From Halomonas litopenaei (GTDB lineage: Bacteria; Pseudomonadota; Gammaproteobacteria; Pseudomonadales; Halomonadaceae): 64,000 nucleotides of DNA. The stretch is taken from positions 62,001 through 126,000 of the forward strand of contig NZ_JAEKJT010000005.1 in the NCBI RefSeq assembly GCF_017303055.1, written 5' to 3'. The notes beneath the pieces were generated by a model that saw nothing but the letters and a program-made list of their open reading frames with translations, searched no databases and had not been told where the DNA came from. Below, piece after piece: positions 36,491 through 45,627 of the stretch. Every line of letters begins with the position of its first letter. The stretch's first letter is position 1. Made by a program: the position numbers and the translations under genes.

Positions 36491-36521
36491 AGTATAAAAC
36501 CTATAGCAACTCAAGCTTCAA
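36491..36521 (-). promoter_or_regulatory. MerR-type promoter of czcD (19-bp spacer)
   Basis: The minus strand has -35 TTGAAG (36516-36521) and -10 TATACT (36491-36496) with a 19-bp spacer that contains TTGAGTTGCTATAGG, an imperfect dyad similar to the cadA operator (shared core AGTTGCTA). It lies 34 bp before the czcD ATG. Confidence 0.7.
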
Positions 36522-36629
36522 GCCCGAACTCTGTTGAAGGCCGAGCCGGGGTTAGGAGTACGGAACTTTGCATAGTGGGCACTGTACCAAGTTGGCTACC
36601 ATGTTCCATGCCCCCGGAAGGAGCCCATT

Positions 36630-38045
36630 GTGATACCCAAGCCTTACTCGCACGCCTGGCTGATGAGCTTAGCTTTACTGCTGATGGTGGCAACGCCAGC
36701 CCTCGCCGAGCCACAGCTGCCGGACTTCACGGAACTGGTCGACGAGGCCGCGCCGGCCGTGGTCAACATCTCCACCTCCCGCAAGGTCGAGAGGTCCATG
36801 ACGTCCTCACGGCAATTTGGGGGGCAGGAGGTGCCGGAGATCCTCCGTGACTTCTTCGACGACCGCTTCCCGATGCCACCTGGCGGTGCGCCCAATCGCA
36901 ATGAAGAGCCGCGTCGGTCACTGGGGTCGGGCTTCATCTTCGATCAAGACGGCTACATCATGACCAACGCGCACGTGGTCAAGGAGGCCGACAAGATTCT
37001 GGTGCGCCTCAACGACCGTCGCGAACTCTCGGCCGAGCTGGTGGGGGCCGACGAGAAGACCGATGTGGCGGTCCTCAAGGTCGAGGCGGATAACCTACCC
37101 ACCCTGCAACTGGGCAACTCCGACAACCTCCAGGTCGGCCAGTGGGTCGCCGCCATAGGCTCACCCTTCGGCTTCGACCACTCGGTGACGTCCGGGATCA
37201 TCAGTGCCATCAACCGCACCCTGCCCCAAGACGTCTACGTTCCCTTCATCCAGACCGATGTGGCGATCAACCCGGGCAACTCGGGCGGACCACTGTTTAA
37301 CCTCGACGGTGAGGTCGTGGGCATTAATTCCCAGATCCTGACCCGTAGTGGAGGCTACATGGGCCTCTCCTTCGCCATTCCCATTGATGTGGCACTGGAT
37401 GTGGCCAACCAGCTCCGTGAAGAGGGGTACGTGAGCCGCGGCTGGCTGGGCGTCAGCATCCAGCCGGTATCCAAGGACCTGGCGGAGTCCTTCGGCATGG
37501 AGCAGGCCGAGGGTGCCTTGATTGCCCAGGTCGAGCCCGGCAGCCCTGGGACAGAAGGCGGCCTCAAGGCCGGTGATGTCATCCTTGAGGTGAACGGCCA
37601 GGAAGTGGACCACTCCACCACGCTGCCGCGCCTGATCGGTGAGACGGCCCCCGGCGAAGACGTTGATCTCTCCGTGTTGCGCGATGGTCAGCAGGAGACC
37701 ATCACGGTGGAAGTTGGCGAGTGGCCGGATGCCGGCCCCGGTCAATCCGATGGCGACCCGGTTCGACTGGGCATCGCGGTTCAGCCGTTGAACGACATGG
37801 AGAAGCGTCGGCTTGGCATCGATCACGGGGTGCGCATCGTCAAGGTGGCCCCCGCCGGACATGCCGCTGCCGTCGGCATTCGCCCCGGCGATGTGCTGGT
37901 CAGACTGGGCCAGCAGCCGGTAGAGAGTCCGGAACAGCTGAAGGAGATGCTGACCCGCCTGCCAGATGATCAAGCGGTGCCTGTTCTGCTCAACCGCGAA
38001 GGCCGCACCTACTTCGTGGCCCTGCGAGTGGGCAATGGTGACTAA
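36630..38045 (+). CDS. degQ: periplasmic serine protease of the HtrA/DegQ family
   Basis: The 471-residue protein has a GTG start after AAGGAGCCCATT and a signal peptide ending TPALA. The catalytic triad is His in TNAHVV (about 112), Asp in KTDVAVLKV (about 142) and Ser in NPGNSGGPLFNL (about 215). Two PDZ domains follow (about 265-360 with SRGWLGVSIQ, and 375-470 with LGIAVQPL). It degrades or refolds damaged envelope proteins. It is divergent from czcD on the island. The chromosome should carry its own Deg proteases, so this copy probably serves metal stress. Confidence 0.93.
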   Translation: MIPKPYSHAWLMSLALLLMVATPALAEPQLPDFTELVDEAAPAVVNISTSRKVERSMTSSRQFGGQEVPEILRDFFDDRFPMPPGGAPNRNEEPRRSLGSGFIFDQDGYIMTNAHVVKEADKILVRLNDRRELSAELVGADEKTDVAVLKVEADNLPTLQLGNSDNLQVGQWVAAIGSPFGFDHSVTSGIISAINRTLPQDVYVPFIQTDVAINPGNSGGPLFNLDGEVVGINSQILTRSGGYMGLSFAIPIDVALDVANQLREEGYVSRGWLGVSIQPVSKDLAESFGMEQAEGALIAQVEPGSPGTEGGLKAGDVILEVNGQEVDHSTTLPRLIGETAPGEDVDLSVLRDGQQETITVEVGEWPDAGPGQSDGDPVRLGIAVQPLNDMEKRRLGIDHGVRIVKVAPAGHAAAVGIRPGDVLVRLGQQPVESPEQLKEMLTRLPDDQAVPVLLNREGRTYFVALRVGNGD

Positions 38046-38082
38046 CCGCGACTGAGTAGCGTTCAATACATCAGCACAGCGG

Positions 38083-38117
38083 CGCCCTGGCGAACAGGAT
38101 CGCTGGGGCGTTTCTTC
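38083..38117 (+). terminator. probable terminator after degQ
   Basis: CGCCCTGGCG (38083-38092) and CGCTGGGGCG (38101-38110) pair with two mismatches around an 8-nt loop and are followed by TTTCTTC. Confidence 0.5.
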
Positions 38118-38182
38118 AGACTCTCGTACATTCTAATGCACGGCTGGGGAGGGTATCCGGATTTAATGGTTGATGCGTCAAC

Positions 38183-38590
38183 CTACTGTTGGTGCATGCT
38201 TCCCTCGCTAATTCCAGCAAGAACCCCACACGCCTCAACTTCCCGGCCATCGTTGCAACTCGCTCTCAGTGAAACGAGTTGTTTCTCAAGCGCCTGTAGA
38301 GCGGTTATCTGCGAGCGCACGTGAGAGATGTGATCATCGAGCAAAGCGTTCACGGCGGCACAAGGTTGGTGAGGGTCGTCCTGATACCTCTGTAGCTCGT
38401 GAATCTCTGCTAGCGACAGGTCCAGGATTCTGCAGCGACAAATGAAAGCCAGCCGCTCACCATGTTCCTCGGTATAGACACGGTAACCGTTCTCCTGCCG
38501 ATCAGGCGACGGTAACAGGCCCTGTCGTTCATAGAAGCGGATCGTCTGTGTATCGACCCCTACCAACTCTGCCAACTGACCAATACGCAC
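38183..38590 (-). CDS. cadR: Cd(II)/Pb(II)-responsive MerR-family regulator
   Basis: This 135-residue protein closely follows the CadR/PbrR pattern. The N-terminal winged helix is RIGQLAELVGVDTQTIRFYE. ERLAFICRCRILDLSLAEI follows, then HQPCAAVNALLDDHISHV with the metal Cys and CNDGREVEACGVL at the end. GTG at 38590 is the best start because GAGGAGG lies 6-7 bp upstream. It is divergent from the CDF transporter at 38688, whose MerR-type promoter lies between them. Confidence 0.9.
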   Translation of the reverse strand: MRIGQLAELVGVDTQTIRFYERQGLLPSPDRQENGYRVYTEEHGERLAFICRCRILDLSLAEIHELQRYQDDPHQPCAAVNALLDDHISHVRSQITALQALEKQLVSLRASCNDGREVEACGVLAGISEGSMHQQ

Positions 38591-38623
38591 CAAGCTCCTC
38601 CTCAACGGATTCTCTCCGCTCTG

Positions 38624-38654
38624 TTGACCTTATAGTGACTATATGGTTTTAAAT
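38624..38654 (+). promoter_or_regulatory. MerR-type promoter of the CDF gene (19-bp spacer)
   Basis: -35 TTGACC (38624-38629) and -10 TTAAAT (38649-38654) are separated by 19 bp containing the dyad TATAGTGACTATA, very like known CadR/PbrR operators. It lies between cadR and the CDF gene. Confidence 0.8.
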
Positions 38655-38687
38655 GATAGCCCGATAATATTCAAGTGGAGTCGTATC

Positions 38688-39584
38688 ATGAGCAAAACCT
38701 GTGGAGCCCCCTGTGGCGGCGATGCGACGCCCATAGCGGATACCGATATGCGTCGCTCCTCCGAAGCATCGGGGAAATGGGTCAGCGTTTATGCCGTGCC
38801 GAAGATGGACTGTCCATCGGAAGAGCGAATGATTCGCCTTGCCCTGAACGGCTTTGAGGAGATTCGGGTGCTGTCCTTCGACTTGTCGAACCGCCGATTA
38901 GAGGTCGTGCATGACGGCGAGGTCGAGCCCATCACCGCAAAACTGACAACCTTGGGGCTAGGAGCCTCGCTTCAGGAAACGGCCGCTGCCGATCCTGAGT
39001 CGATCAAGGCGGTCGGTGACACGTCGGCCTCTGCCGCGCAGGAGTCCGGCACCCTGCGTTGGTTGCTCGGTATCAATGCGGTCCTGTTCGTGGTGGAAAT
39101 GACGGCCGGCCTGATCGCGCACTCCACCGGCCTGATTGGAGAATCCCTGGACAATTTTGCCGATGCGGCCGTGTACGGGCTCGCCCTGTATGCGGTTGGG
39201 CATAGCGTAAAAATGCAGGTGCGTGCCGCGCATCTTGCAGGTGTGCTCCAACTGATTCTGGCGGTTGGCGTACTCGCAGAGGTGGTCAGGCGCTTTGTAT
39301 TCGGTAGCGAGCCTGAATCGCTGATGATGATGGCGATTGCATTCGTCGCATTGATTGCCAATACCAGTTGTCTGCTGCTGATATCCAAACATCGAGAGGG
39401 CGGGGCGCACATGAAGGCAAGCTGGATATTCTCGGCCAATGACGTGGTGATCAACCTGGGGGTCATCACCGCCGGCGCCTTGGTCGCGTGGACCGGAACC
39501 AATTATCCGGATCTGATTATCGGCACCATCGCGGGGGTCATTGTGCTCAACGGTGCCAGGCGCATTCTGGCGCTCAAGGGTTAA
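38688..39584 (+). CDS. CDF-like cation transporter with N-terminal HMA-like domain
   Basis: The 298-residue protein has a Cys-rich start (SKTCGAPCGGDA). An HMA-like domain without CxxC follows (VPKMDCPSEERMIRLALNG). Then come five or six helices of the CDF type with the metal site LIGESLDNFADAAVYGLALY and a second in SWIFSANDVVINLGVI. The usual C-terminal cytosolic domain is missing; the protein ends shortly after the last helix. Its start at 38688 follows GTGGAGTCGTATC. Control by cadR is likely from the shared promoter region. Export of Cd2+ or Zn2+ is inferred. Confidence 0.85.
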   Translation: MSKTCGAPCGGDATPIADTDMRRSSEASGKWVSVYAVPKMDCPSEERMIRLALNGFEEIRVLSFDLSNRRLEVVHDGEVEPITAKLTTLGLGASLQETAAADPESIKAVGDTSASAAQESGTLRWLLGINAVLFVVEMTAGLIAHSTGLIGESLDNFADAAVYGLALYAVGHSVKMQVRAAHLAGVLQLILAVGVLAEVVRRFVFGSEPESLMMMAIAFVALIANTSCLLLISKHREGGAHMKASWIFSANDVVINLGVITAGALVAWTGTNYPDLIIGTIAGVIVLNGARRILALKG

Positions 39585-39720
39585 ATAATGTCTATTAATA
39601 GCTATTCAGTGGCCTGCTGAGCCAGTTCACCTAGCAAAGTCACCTCAAGCACGACGCCAGTGTTGCGAAGACACTCTGGAGCCTGGTGGCCTCCCTCGCC
39701 ACGGGCAATGGCGCGCGTCC

Positions 39721-39999
39721 GATCTGGACGCCTTTCGTCAGGATCCGGTCACGGCGAAGCTGCTGGGCATCGAGACCGTGCCGGCGAGAGGCCGCCTCGG
39801 CAAATACCTGGTACGCATGGGGACGGTCCACCTCGACGCGCTCCAGAGCATCGCTCGCTACTGGGCAAGGCACTTGGCGCCGCCGATCCTGGACTATCAG
39901 GTCAAGACCCTGAGCTATGTGCCAGTGTTCGTGGATGGCACCGCCATCGAAGTGGATGGCCAGTTGTTCGGGGAATCGCCTCATTACACGCGAGCTTGA
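39721..39999 (+). pseudogene. transposase-like remnant
   Basis: About 92 codons read in one frame as a DDE-transposase-like N-terminal segment (DLDAFRQDPVTAKLLGIE, RGRLGKYLVRMGTVHLDAL, VPVFVDGTAIEVDG). There is no start signal and the frame is lost upstream. The family (perhaps IS1380-like) is uncertain. It marks a seam between the Cd/Zn part and the Cu part of the cargo. Confidence 0.45.
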
Positions 40000-40632
40000 T
40001 CAGCGGGGAACAGCACCCCCCCAGAAATTGAAGCCAGCGAACCTCGGGACCTTCGAAAGATAGCCCGTCTCCATCCGCTGGATACCGAAGCCTGCGTGCC
40101 CGATAAGCTCGGGTATGTCGCGGTTGAGATGGCAGCCCCCCGCCACTCTGCGCCACAGGGGATTGATACGGCGCTGCCACTGGCGTACGGCTTCGTCGGG
40201 CGCCGTGCCGTGTTCGCAGAACAGCAGTTGGCCACCCGGCTTGAGCACGCGACGCATCTGCTCCAACGCCCGGTGCCAGTCCGGAATCGTGCACAGGGTG
40301 TAGGTGAGCACCACGGTATCGACACTGTTGTCGTCGAGAGGGACCTCCTCGCCCGGCAGGTCCAGCCAGCGCACCTCGAACTGTGCGCTGGCGACGTTGT
40401 GGCGGGCCTTGCGTCGCATGCCTTCGGAAGGCTCGAGCCCCCAGACCAGCTCGACCCGGTCCGGATCGTAGTGGGGAATATTGAGCCCGGACCCCATACC
40501 CACCTCCAGAACACGGCCCCGGGCTTGCGGCACCACGGCCGCCCGCTGACGATCGACCACCGTGTTGCCACACGCCAGGTGGAGGAAATGCGGCAGAACA
40601 CGATTCTCGTAGAAGGACATCTGTATCGTCAT
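40000..40632 (-). CDS. class I SAM-dependent methyltransferase
   Basis: The protein is 206-210 residues (ATG at 40620 or 40632). The SAM-binding motif VLEVGMGSGLNIPHYD (glycine-rich loop) is present, then an acidic end of beta2 (WGLEPSEGM) and LKPGGQLLFCEHG. The target is unknown. Proteins of this size often sit in copper or heavy-metal clusters. It is last in the copA-multicopper oxidase-methyltransferase set. Confidence 0.85.
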   Translation of the reverse strand: MTIQMSFYENRVLPHFLHLACGNTVVDRQRAAVVPQARGRVLEVGMGSGLNIPHYDPDRVELVWGLEPSEGMRRKARHNVASAQFEVRWLDLPGEEVPLDDNSVDTVVLTYTLCTIPDWHRALEQMRRVLKPGGQLLFCEHGTAPDEAVRQWQRRINPLWRRVAGGCHLNRDIPELIGHAGFGIQRMETGYLSKVPRFAGFNFWGGAVPR

Positions 40633-40687
40633 CCCGTGTGGTTGCCAGGTGATCGAAATACGGTGTGATCGAAACCAGACCGGTTCG

Positions 40688-42340
40688 TTATGCCACCACC
40701 TTGAAGTAGCGCATCATACCGGCATCCTCATGCTCCATGGTGTGGCAGTGGTACATGTAGAACCCCTCGAAGTCCTTGAAGGTCAGAGCGATGCGCACCC
40801 GTTCCTCCGGGAACACCAGCACCGTGTCATGCAATCCCGCGTCGATGATCCCATCGTGCAGGTCCGTCTTGCCGCCCGCCGATATCCGCTCCTGAACCAG
40901 GAATTGCAGTCCATGAACGTGCATGGGGTGCGGCATCATGGTGTTGTTGACGAACTCCCAGATCTCCGTCTGCGCCAGCCGGACGATCTCGTCATCTGCC
41001 ACCGTCGCGCCCTCCATCTGCCGGCCGTTGATCGTGAACCCCTGCATCATGCGCATGCCCAGCTCGAAGCGGCGTACTGGCGTATCGGCCTGAACCGGGG
41101 AGGCCGGCAGGTCTTGAGCCAAGCGTTCCGGCAGGGTTTCCGCATCGTTCGCCCGTGCGACGACGGCGAAGGTAACTAGCGAGAGCCGCTCGCTTCCCAT
41201 CATGTCGCGCATCATGCCTCGATCCATCATCTCGCCCATTCGATCACCCATCATCCCTCGATCCATCATGCCGCCCATTCGATCGCCCATCATGCCCCGG
41301 TCCATCATGTCGCCCATTCGCTCGCCCATCATGCCGAGTTGGTACTCCTCGCTCACCAGCTGTACGGACTCTCCCGGCTCGGTGTCGCCAAAATCGACCC
41401 ACAGATCGATCCGTTGGGCCGGCGCCAGTGTGACCGAGCGGCGCCGCTCGGGCTTGGCGAGCAGGCCACCGTCGGTGCCGATGACGGTCACCGCCCGGCC
41501 ATCGCTCCAGGCCAGCTTGTAGATGCGCGAGTTGGAGCCGTTGAGCAGGCGCAATCGATATGGCTGCGTGGACACCTCGCGTCGCGCGTCCGGGTGGCCG
41601 TTCACCAGTACCCGCTCCCCGCGAAAGCCCTGCATGCGGGTCATCATCGCCCCCATGCCACCATCGTCGATGTACTGAAGCTCATTGCCATTGCTAAAGG
41701 TGCGATCCTGCAGGATGAGGACCAGTTCCCGCTCTCCGTCGGGGAGCTCCAAGGCACGCTCGGCGTCGTCGTTGATGATCAGTGGACCGGCAAGGCCGGC
41801 GTAACTCTGAAAGCCAACCCGGCCACCATCGGGGCCGTGAGGATGGGGGTGGTACCAGTACAGACCGGCACGATCCACGACATCGAAGGCGACCGCCATG
41901 CTCGTCGCTGGCGCGATCGGCAGGCGCGGTTGACCATCCACGTCCGGTGGTACGTGCAGACCATGCCAATGCACGGTGGTGTCTTCGGGGAGATCGTTGT
42001 CGATGCGTACCCGCAAGCGCTGACCACGACGCAGGCGAATCAATGGCCCCGTATAACTCTCACCCACGGGCGTCAGGGTATCTTCAGGCCCGACGATTCG
42101 CTCGGCCGTGTAGCGCCAGACGTCGCTCGGCGCACCGGGCAGGATAGCCACCTTGTCGGGACGGGCTCGCACACGCAGGTCGACGTCGAAGGGCCCCTCC
42201 ATGGCCGTTGACGCGGACGCCGCCCGCAGAGCGGGGCGATATCTCCCGGTCCATACCCCGGCCCCCACCAGGGTCGACAACGCCGCCACACCGCCGATGC
42301 GGCGCAATACGCTACGTCGCTGCAGGTCGACATAAGCCAT
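40688..42340 (-). CDS. multicopper oxidase with Met-rich insert (CueO/CopA type)
   Basis: The 550-residue exported oxidase has a twin-arginine signal (LQRRSVLRRIGGVAAL). Copper motifs are HWHGLHVPP and WYHPHPHGPDGG in the first domain, then HPMHVHGLQF and MYHCHTMEHEDAGMM in the last, so all three copper types are covered. A Met-rich segment (about residues 335-385) contains three 13-residue repeats. CueO-type enzymes oxidise Cu(I) to Cu(II) in the periplasm. It follows the broken copA by 38 bp and precedes the methyltransferase gene. Confidence 0.93.
   Translation of the reverse strand: MAYVDLQRRSVLRRIGGVAALSTLVGAGVWTGRYRPALRAASASTAMEGPFDVDLRVRARPDKVAILPGAPSDVWRYTAERIVGPEDTLTPVGESYTGPLIRLRRGQRLRVRIDNDLPEDTTVHWHGLHVPPDVDGQPRLPIAPATSMAVAFDVVDRAGLYWYHPHPHGPDGGRVGFQSYAGLAGPLIINDDAERALELPDGERELVLILQDRTFSNGNELQYIDDGGMGAMMTRMQGFRGERVLVNGHPDARREVSTQPYRLRLLNGSNSRIYKLAWSDGRAVTVIGTDGGLLAKPERRRSVTLAPAQRIDLWVDFGDTEPGESVQLVSEEYQLGMMGERMGDMMDRGMMGDRMGGMMDRGMMGDRMGEMMDRGMMRDMMGSERLSLVTFAVVARANDAETLPERLAQDLPASPVQADTPVRRFELGMRMMQGFTINGRQMEGATVADDEIVRLAQTEIWEFVNNTMMPHPMHVHGLQFLVQERISAGGKTDLHDGIIDAGLHDTVLVFPEERVRIALTFKDFEGFYMYHCHTMEHEDAGMMRYFKVVA
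41219..41335 (-). repeat. three tandem 39-bp repeats coding a Met-rich copper-binding segment
   Basis: The units encode GMMGERMGDMMDR, GMMGDRMGGMMDR and GMMGDRMGEMMDR; a shortened fourth unit GMMRDMMG follows. Each unit has five Met. Met-rich loops in CueO bind extra Cu(I). The DNA units are nearly identical, so copy number may vary between strains. Confidence 0.9.
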
Positions 42341-42378
42341 GATGCTCCCCCTCCTCTATGGTTGTCGGCGGCCCCGGC

Positions 42379-44778
42379 TCATAGCTTGGCGGCGCGTAGC
42401 CGCAGTGCGTTGGCGATGACCGAGACCGAGCTCAGGCTCATCGCGGCGGCGGCGTAGATGGGACTGAGCAGCCAGCCGGTGAACGGAAACAGCGCCCCGG
42501 CGGCCAGAGGCACCCCCAGGCTGTTGTAGACGAAGGCGAAAAACAGGTTCTGGCGGATATTGCGCATCACCCAGCGACTGAGATGGCGGGAGCGAACAAT
42601 GCCGGAGAGATCCCCTCTCACCAGAGTCACCCCCGCGCTCTGGATGGCGACATCGGTCCCCGTGCCCATGGCGATACCGAGGTCAGCCTCGGCCAGGGCG
42701 GGGGCGTCATTGACGCCGTCGCCGGCCATGGCGACCACGCGCCCGGCCTCGCGATGCTCGCGCACGATACGCCCTTTATCTTCCGGCAGTACGTCCGCTT
42801 CAATTTAGTCGATACCAAGTTGGCGCGCCACGGCTTCGGCGGTGGTACGGTTGTCGCCGGTGAGCATAACCAGGCGCAGGCCATCCTCTTTGAGCGTCCG
42901 GATCGCCTGTGCGGTGGTTTCCTTGATCGGGTCCGCGACACCGATGAGTCCCATGACCTGATCATCGGCCACCAGGAACATCACGGTTTGCCCTTCGGCT
43001 TGCAGCGTCTCGGCACGCTGCGTCCATTCCCGCGCCTCCACACCACGTGTTTCGAGCAGCCGGGCATTGCCAAGCGCAAGCTCGCGTCCTTCGACCCGAC
43101 CGGTGACCCCCATGCCGGTCACCGCCTCGAAATCGCTGGCATCGCTCAGCTCGACATGATGCTCTTGCGCAGCACTGACAATGGCCTCGGCCAACGGATG
43201 TTCGCTGCCTCGCTCGAGGCTGCCGGCAAGTTGCAGCAACTGCGCTTCATCACTGCCGGAAACGGGCTTGAGGGATACGACCCGGGGTTTACCCTCTGTG
43301 AGGGTGCCGGTCTTGTCGACGACCAGGGTGTCGACTTTCTCGAAACGTTCCAGTGCCTCGGCATTCTTGATCAACACGCCCGCCCGGGCCCCGCGACCGA
43401 CCCCAACCTGGATCGACATCGGCGTCGCCAAGCCGAGCGCACAGGGACACGCGATGATCAGCACCGATACCGCGGCGATCACCGCGTAGGCCATCGCCGG
43501 CGGTGGCCCCCAGATCCCTCAGGCAATAAATGCCAGGATCGCCACGATAACCACCGCGGGGACGAAATAGCCGGCGACCACATCGGCAAGCCGCTGAACG
43601 GGCGGCTGCGAACGCTGCGCTTCGGCCACCATTTCCGCGATCTGCGAAAGCACCGTGTCCTCGCCGACCTTGTCGGCGCGCATGACGAAGCTGCCCTGAC
43701 CACTCACGGTGCCGCCGATGACCGTGTCGCCCTCGCGCTTCTCGACGGGAAGGGACTCCCCGGTCACCATCGATTCGTCCAGCGTGCTGTGGCCTTCGAG
43801 CACCTCGCCATCGACCGGCACCTTGTCACCGGGGCGTACCCGTAGACGGTCACCGGTACACAGCTCGTCGAGCGAGACCTCCTCGTCATTGCCCTCGGCA
43901 TCGATGCGTCGTGCGGTCGGCGGCGCGAGATCGAGGATCGCGCGCAGCGCACTGCCGGTCTTCTCGCGGGCGCGGGCCTCGATCACTTGACCGAGCAGGA
44001 TCAGCACGACGATCACCGCCGCCGCCTCGAAATACACGCCGACCGAGCCATCGGCGTCACGGAAAGTGGCCGGGAATATCCCAGGGGCGAGCGTGGCGAC
44101 GACACTGTAGCCATAGGCCGCCCCCACACCGAGGGCGATCAGCGTGAACATGCTGAGGTTGCGTGTGACGAGGGACTTCCAACCACGCAGGAAGAATGGC
44201 CATCCGGCCCATAGCACCACGGGCGTGGCAAAGATCAGTTCGATCCAGTGACCACTGCCGGCGGGCAGCACCTCATCCACCCAAGGGCCGATACCGGGCA
44301 GCACGCTGCCCATGGCGACGAACAACACCGGCAGCGTCAGCAGGCCGCCCACCCAGAAGCGTCGGAACATCTCGAGAAACTCGAAGCTGCGTTCCTCTCC
44401 GGAAACGCGGGTGAGCTCGAGTGCCATGCCACACTTGGGGCAGTCGCCGGGCTCATCCTGCCGCACCTCCGGATGCATGGGGCAGGTATACTGGACCCTC
44501 GACGACGGTTGCGGCTTGACGGGTTCCAGCGCCATGCCGCACTTGGGACACTCCCCCGGCTCCTCGCTCTCTACGCCAGAACACATGGGGCAGAAATAAT
44601 TGGCCTTGCCACTGGGCTTCGACGCAGCCGCCGAGGTGGCGGCAAGCACGGCGCCTGGATCCTCGCGAAAGTGCTCGTCGCACTGCTTGCTACAGAAATA
44701 GTAACGCTCACCGCGATGCTCGACGCTCTCCGTCGAGGCGGGATCGACGCTCATGCCACAAACGGGGTCTTTTTCCAT
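42379..44778 (-). pseudogene. copA: copper P1B ATPase gene with two in-frame stop codons
   Basis: The frame of 800 codons starts at ATG 44778 (GGAGGGTTCTTC upstream). The N-terminus has a YHS domain ([13 protein letters not shown]) and two Cys-rich heavy-metal-binding modules ([20 protein letters not shown] and [20 protein letters not shown]). Eight helices, [22 protein letters not shown] and [16 protein letters not shown] follow. Two codons are stops: TGA at 43519-43521, where Trp is expected ([16 protein letters not shown]), and TAA at 42805-42807, where Glu is expected ([18 protein letters not shown]). The frame is otherwise intact, so decay is recent. The 5' part could still make a truncated protein. 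Confidence 0.9.
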
Positions 44779-44800
44779 GAAGAACCCTCCATTGTACAAA

Positions 44801-44998
44801 AGGTTTCTGTTGCGTGGTCGGTGGCGTTTCTTGATTGCCACGCTGGCTGGCGTACTTCCGACGGCGTAGTTGATCGTCATGTTCGGGGAGATACTCATAG
44901 CTACCGACTCCCACGGCCTCGCGGTCGCGTTGATTCTGATCAGTGGCATCACGCTCCTGCCGATCCTGGCAAAACTCGTCTGGGCTCGGAATACATGA
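44801..44998 (+). pseudogene. possible remnant of a small membrane protein
   Basis: One plus frame reads [20 protein letters not shown], then stop TAG at 44867, then [19 protein letters not shown] and a hydrophobic end KLVWARNT. It looks like the tail of a membrane protein interrupted by one stop. It fills the gap between copA and the DsbE-like gene. No family is assigned. Confidence 0.25.
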
Positions 44999-45031
44999 AC
45001 CATGACAGCTGACATCCTGTGAGACGCATAC

Positions 45032-45559
45032 GTGAAACGGCGACTGTTACTGCTTATTCCTCTGTTGGTTTTCCTGGGACTGGGGTTCTTCCTCTATCGT
45101 GGTTTGGAAATGAATCCTTTCGCTCGCGATTCGGCTCTACTGGCCAAGCATTTCCCACCCTTTACCCTGACAACTCTGGAAGCCCCCTCACGCCGTGTTG
45201 ACGAGTCCCTCCTCAAGGGTGAGGTCACGCTGGTCAATGTCTGGGCGGAGTGGTGTCCAACCTGTAAGGAAGAGATGCCCCAGTTGCTGACACTGGCCGA
45301 ACGTGGTGTGCGCTTGATTGGCATCAACTACAAGGACACCCGTGCCAAGGGGCTGGAGTTTCTTGACCATTTTGGACGACCTTTCGAAGTCAATATTTTT
45401 GATCCGGATGGCGATCTTGGGTTCGAGCTAGGTGTCTATGGTGTGCCAGAGACTTTCCTCGTCGATACCGAGGGCATTATCCGCTATAAGCATACGGGCT
45501 ATATCACTCCCGAGGATGTTGAGAAAGTTATTCAGGAGATAGAAAAATGGCAGCAATGA
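45032..45559 (+). CDS. DsbE/CcmG-type thiol:disulfide protein
   Basis: The 175-residue protein has an N-terminal membrane anchor ([18 protein letters not shown]) and the CcmG thioredoxin fold. The redox motif WCPTCK is in [17 protein letters not shown], and the CcmG-specific GINYKD and [12 protein letters not shown] segments are present. The start codon is GTG. CcmG reduces apocytochrome haem-site cysteines. Here it heads a rightward set with lgt, DsbD-alpha-like and SafE-like genes. Confidence 0.92.
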   Translation: MKRRLLLLIPLLVFLGLGFFLYRGLEMNPFARDSALLAKHFPPFTLTTLEAPSRRVDESLLKGEVTLVNVWAEWCPTCKEEMPQLLTLAERGVRLIGINYKDTRAKGLEFLDHFGRPFEVNIFDPDGDLGFELGVYGVPETFLVDTEGIIRYKHTGYITPEDVEKVIQEIEKWQQ

Positions 45560-45627
45560 GTCATCGAGCGTGCTGAAAGTTACTTTTATTGATAACGCGG
45601 CCGGTAACGGTCAGATAAGGAAGGCTT

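Noticed and set aside
41219..41335. Regular repeats that could suggest a CRISPR array
   Set aside because: The 39-bp units are contiguous without spacers and lie in frame inside the oxidase gene.
42805..43521. Stop-codon readthrough or selenocysteine in copA
   Set aside because: One stop is TAA, the other TGA is at an expected Trp rather than Cys, and no selenocysteine hairpin is apparent after it; mutation explains both more simply.
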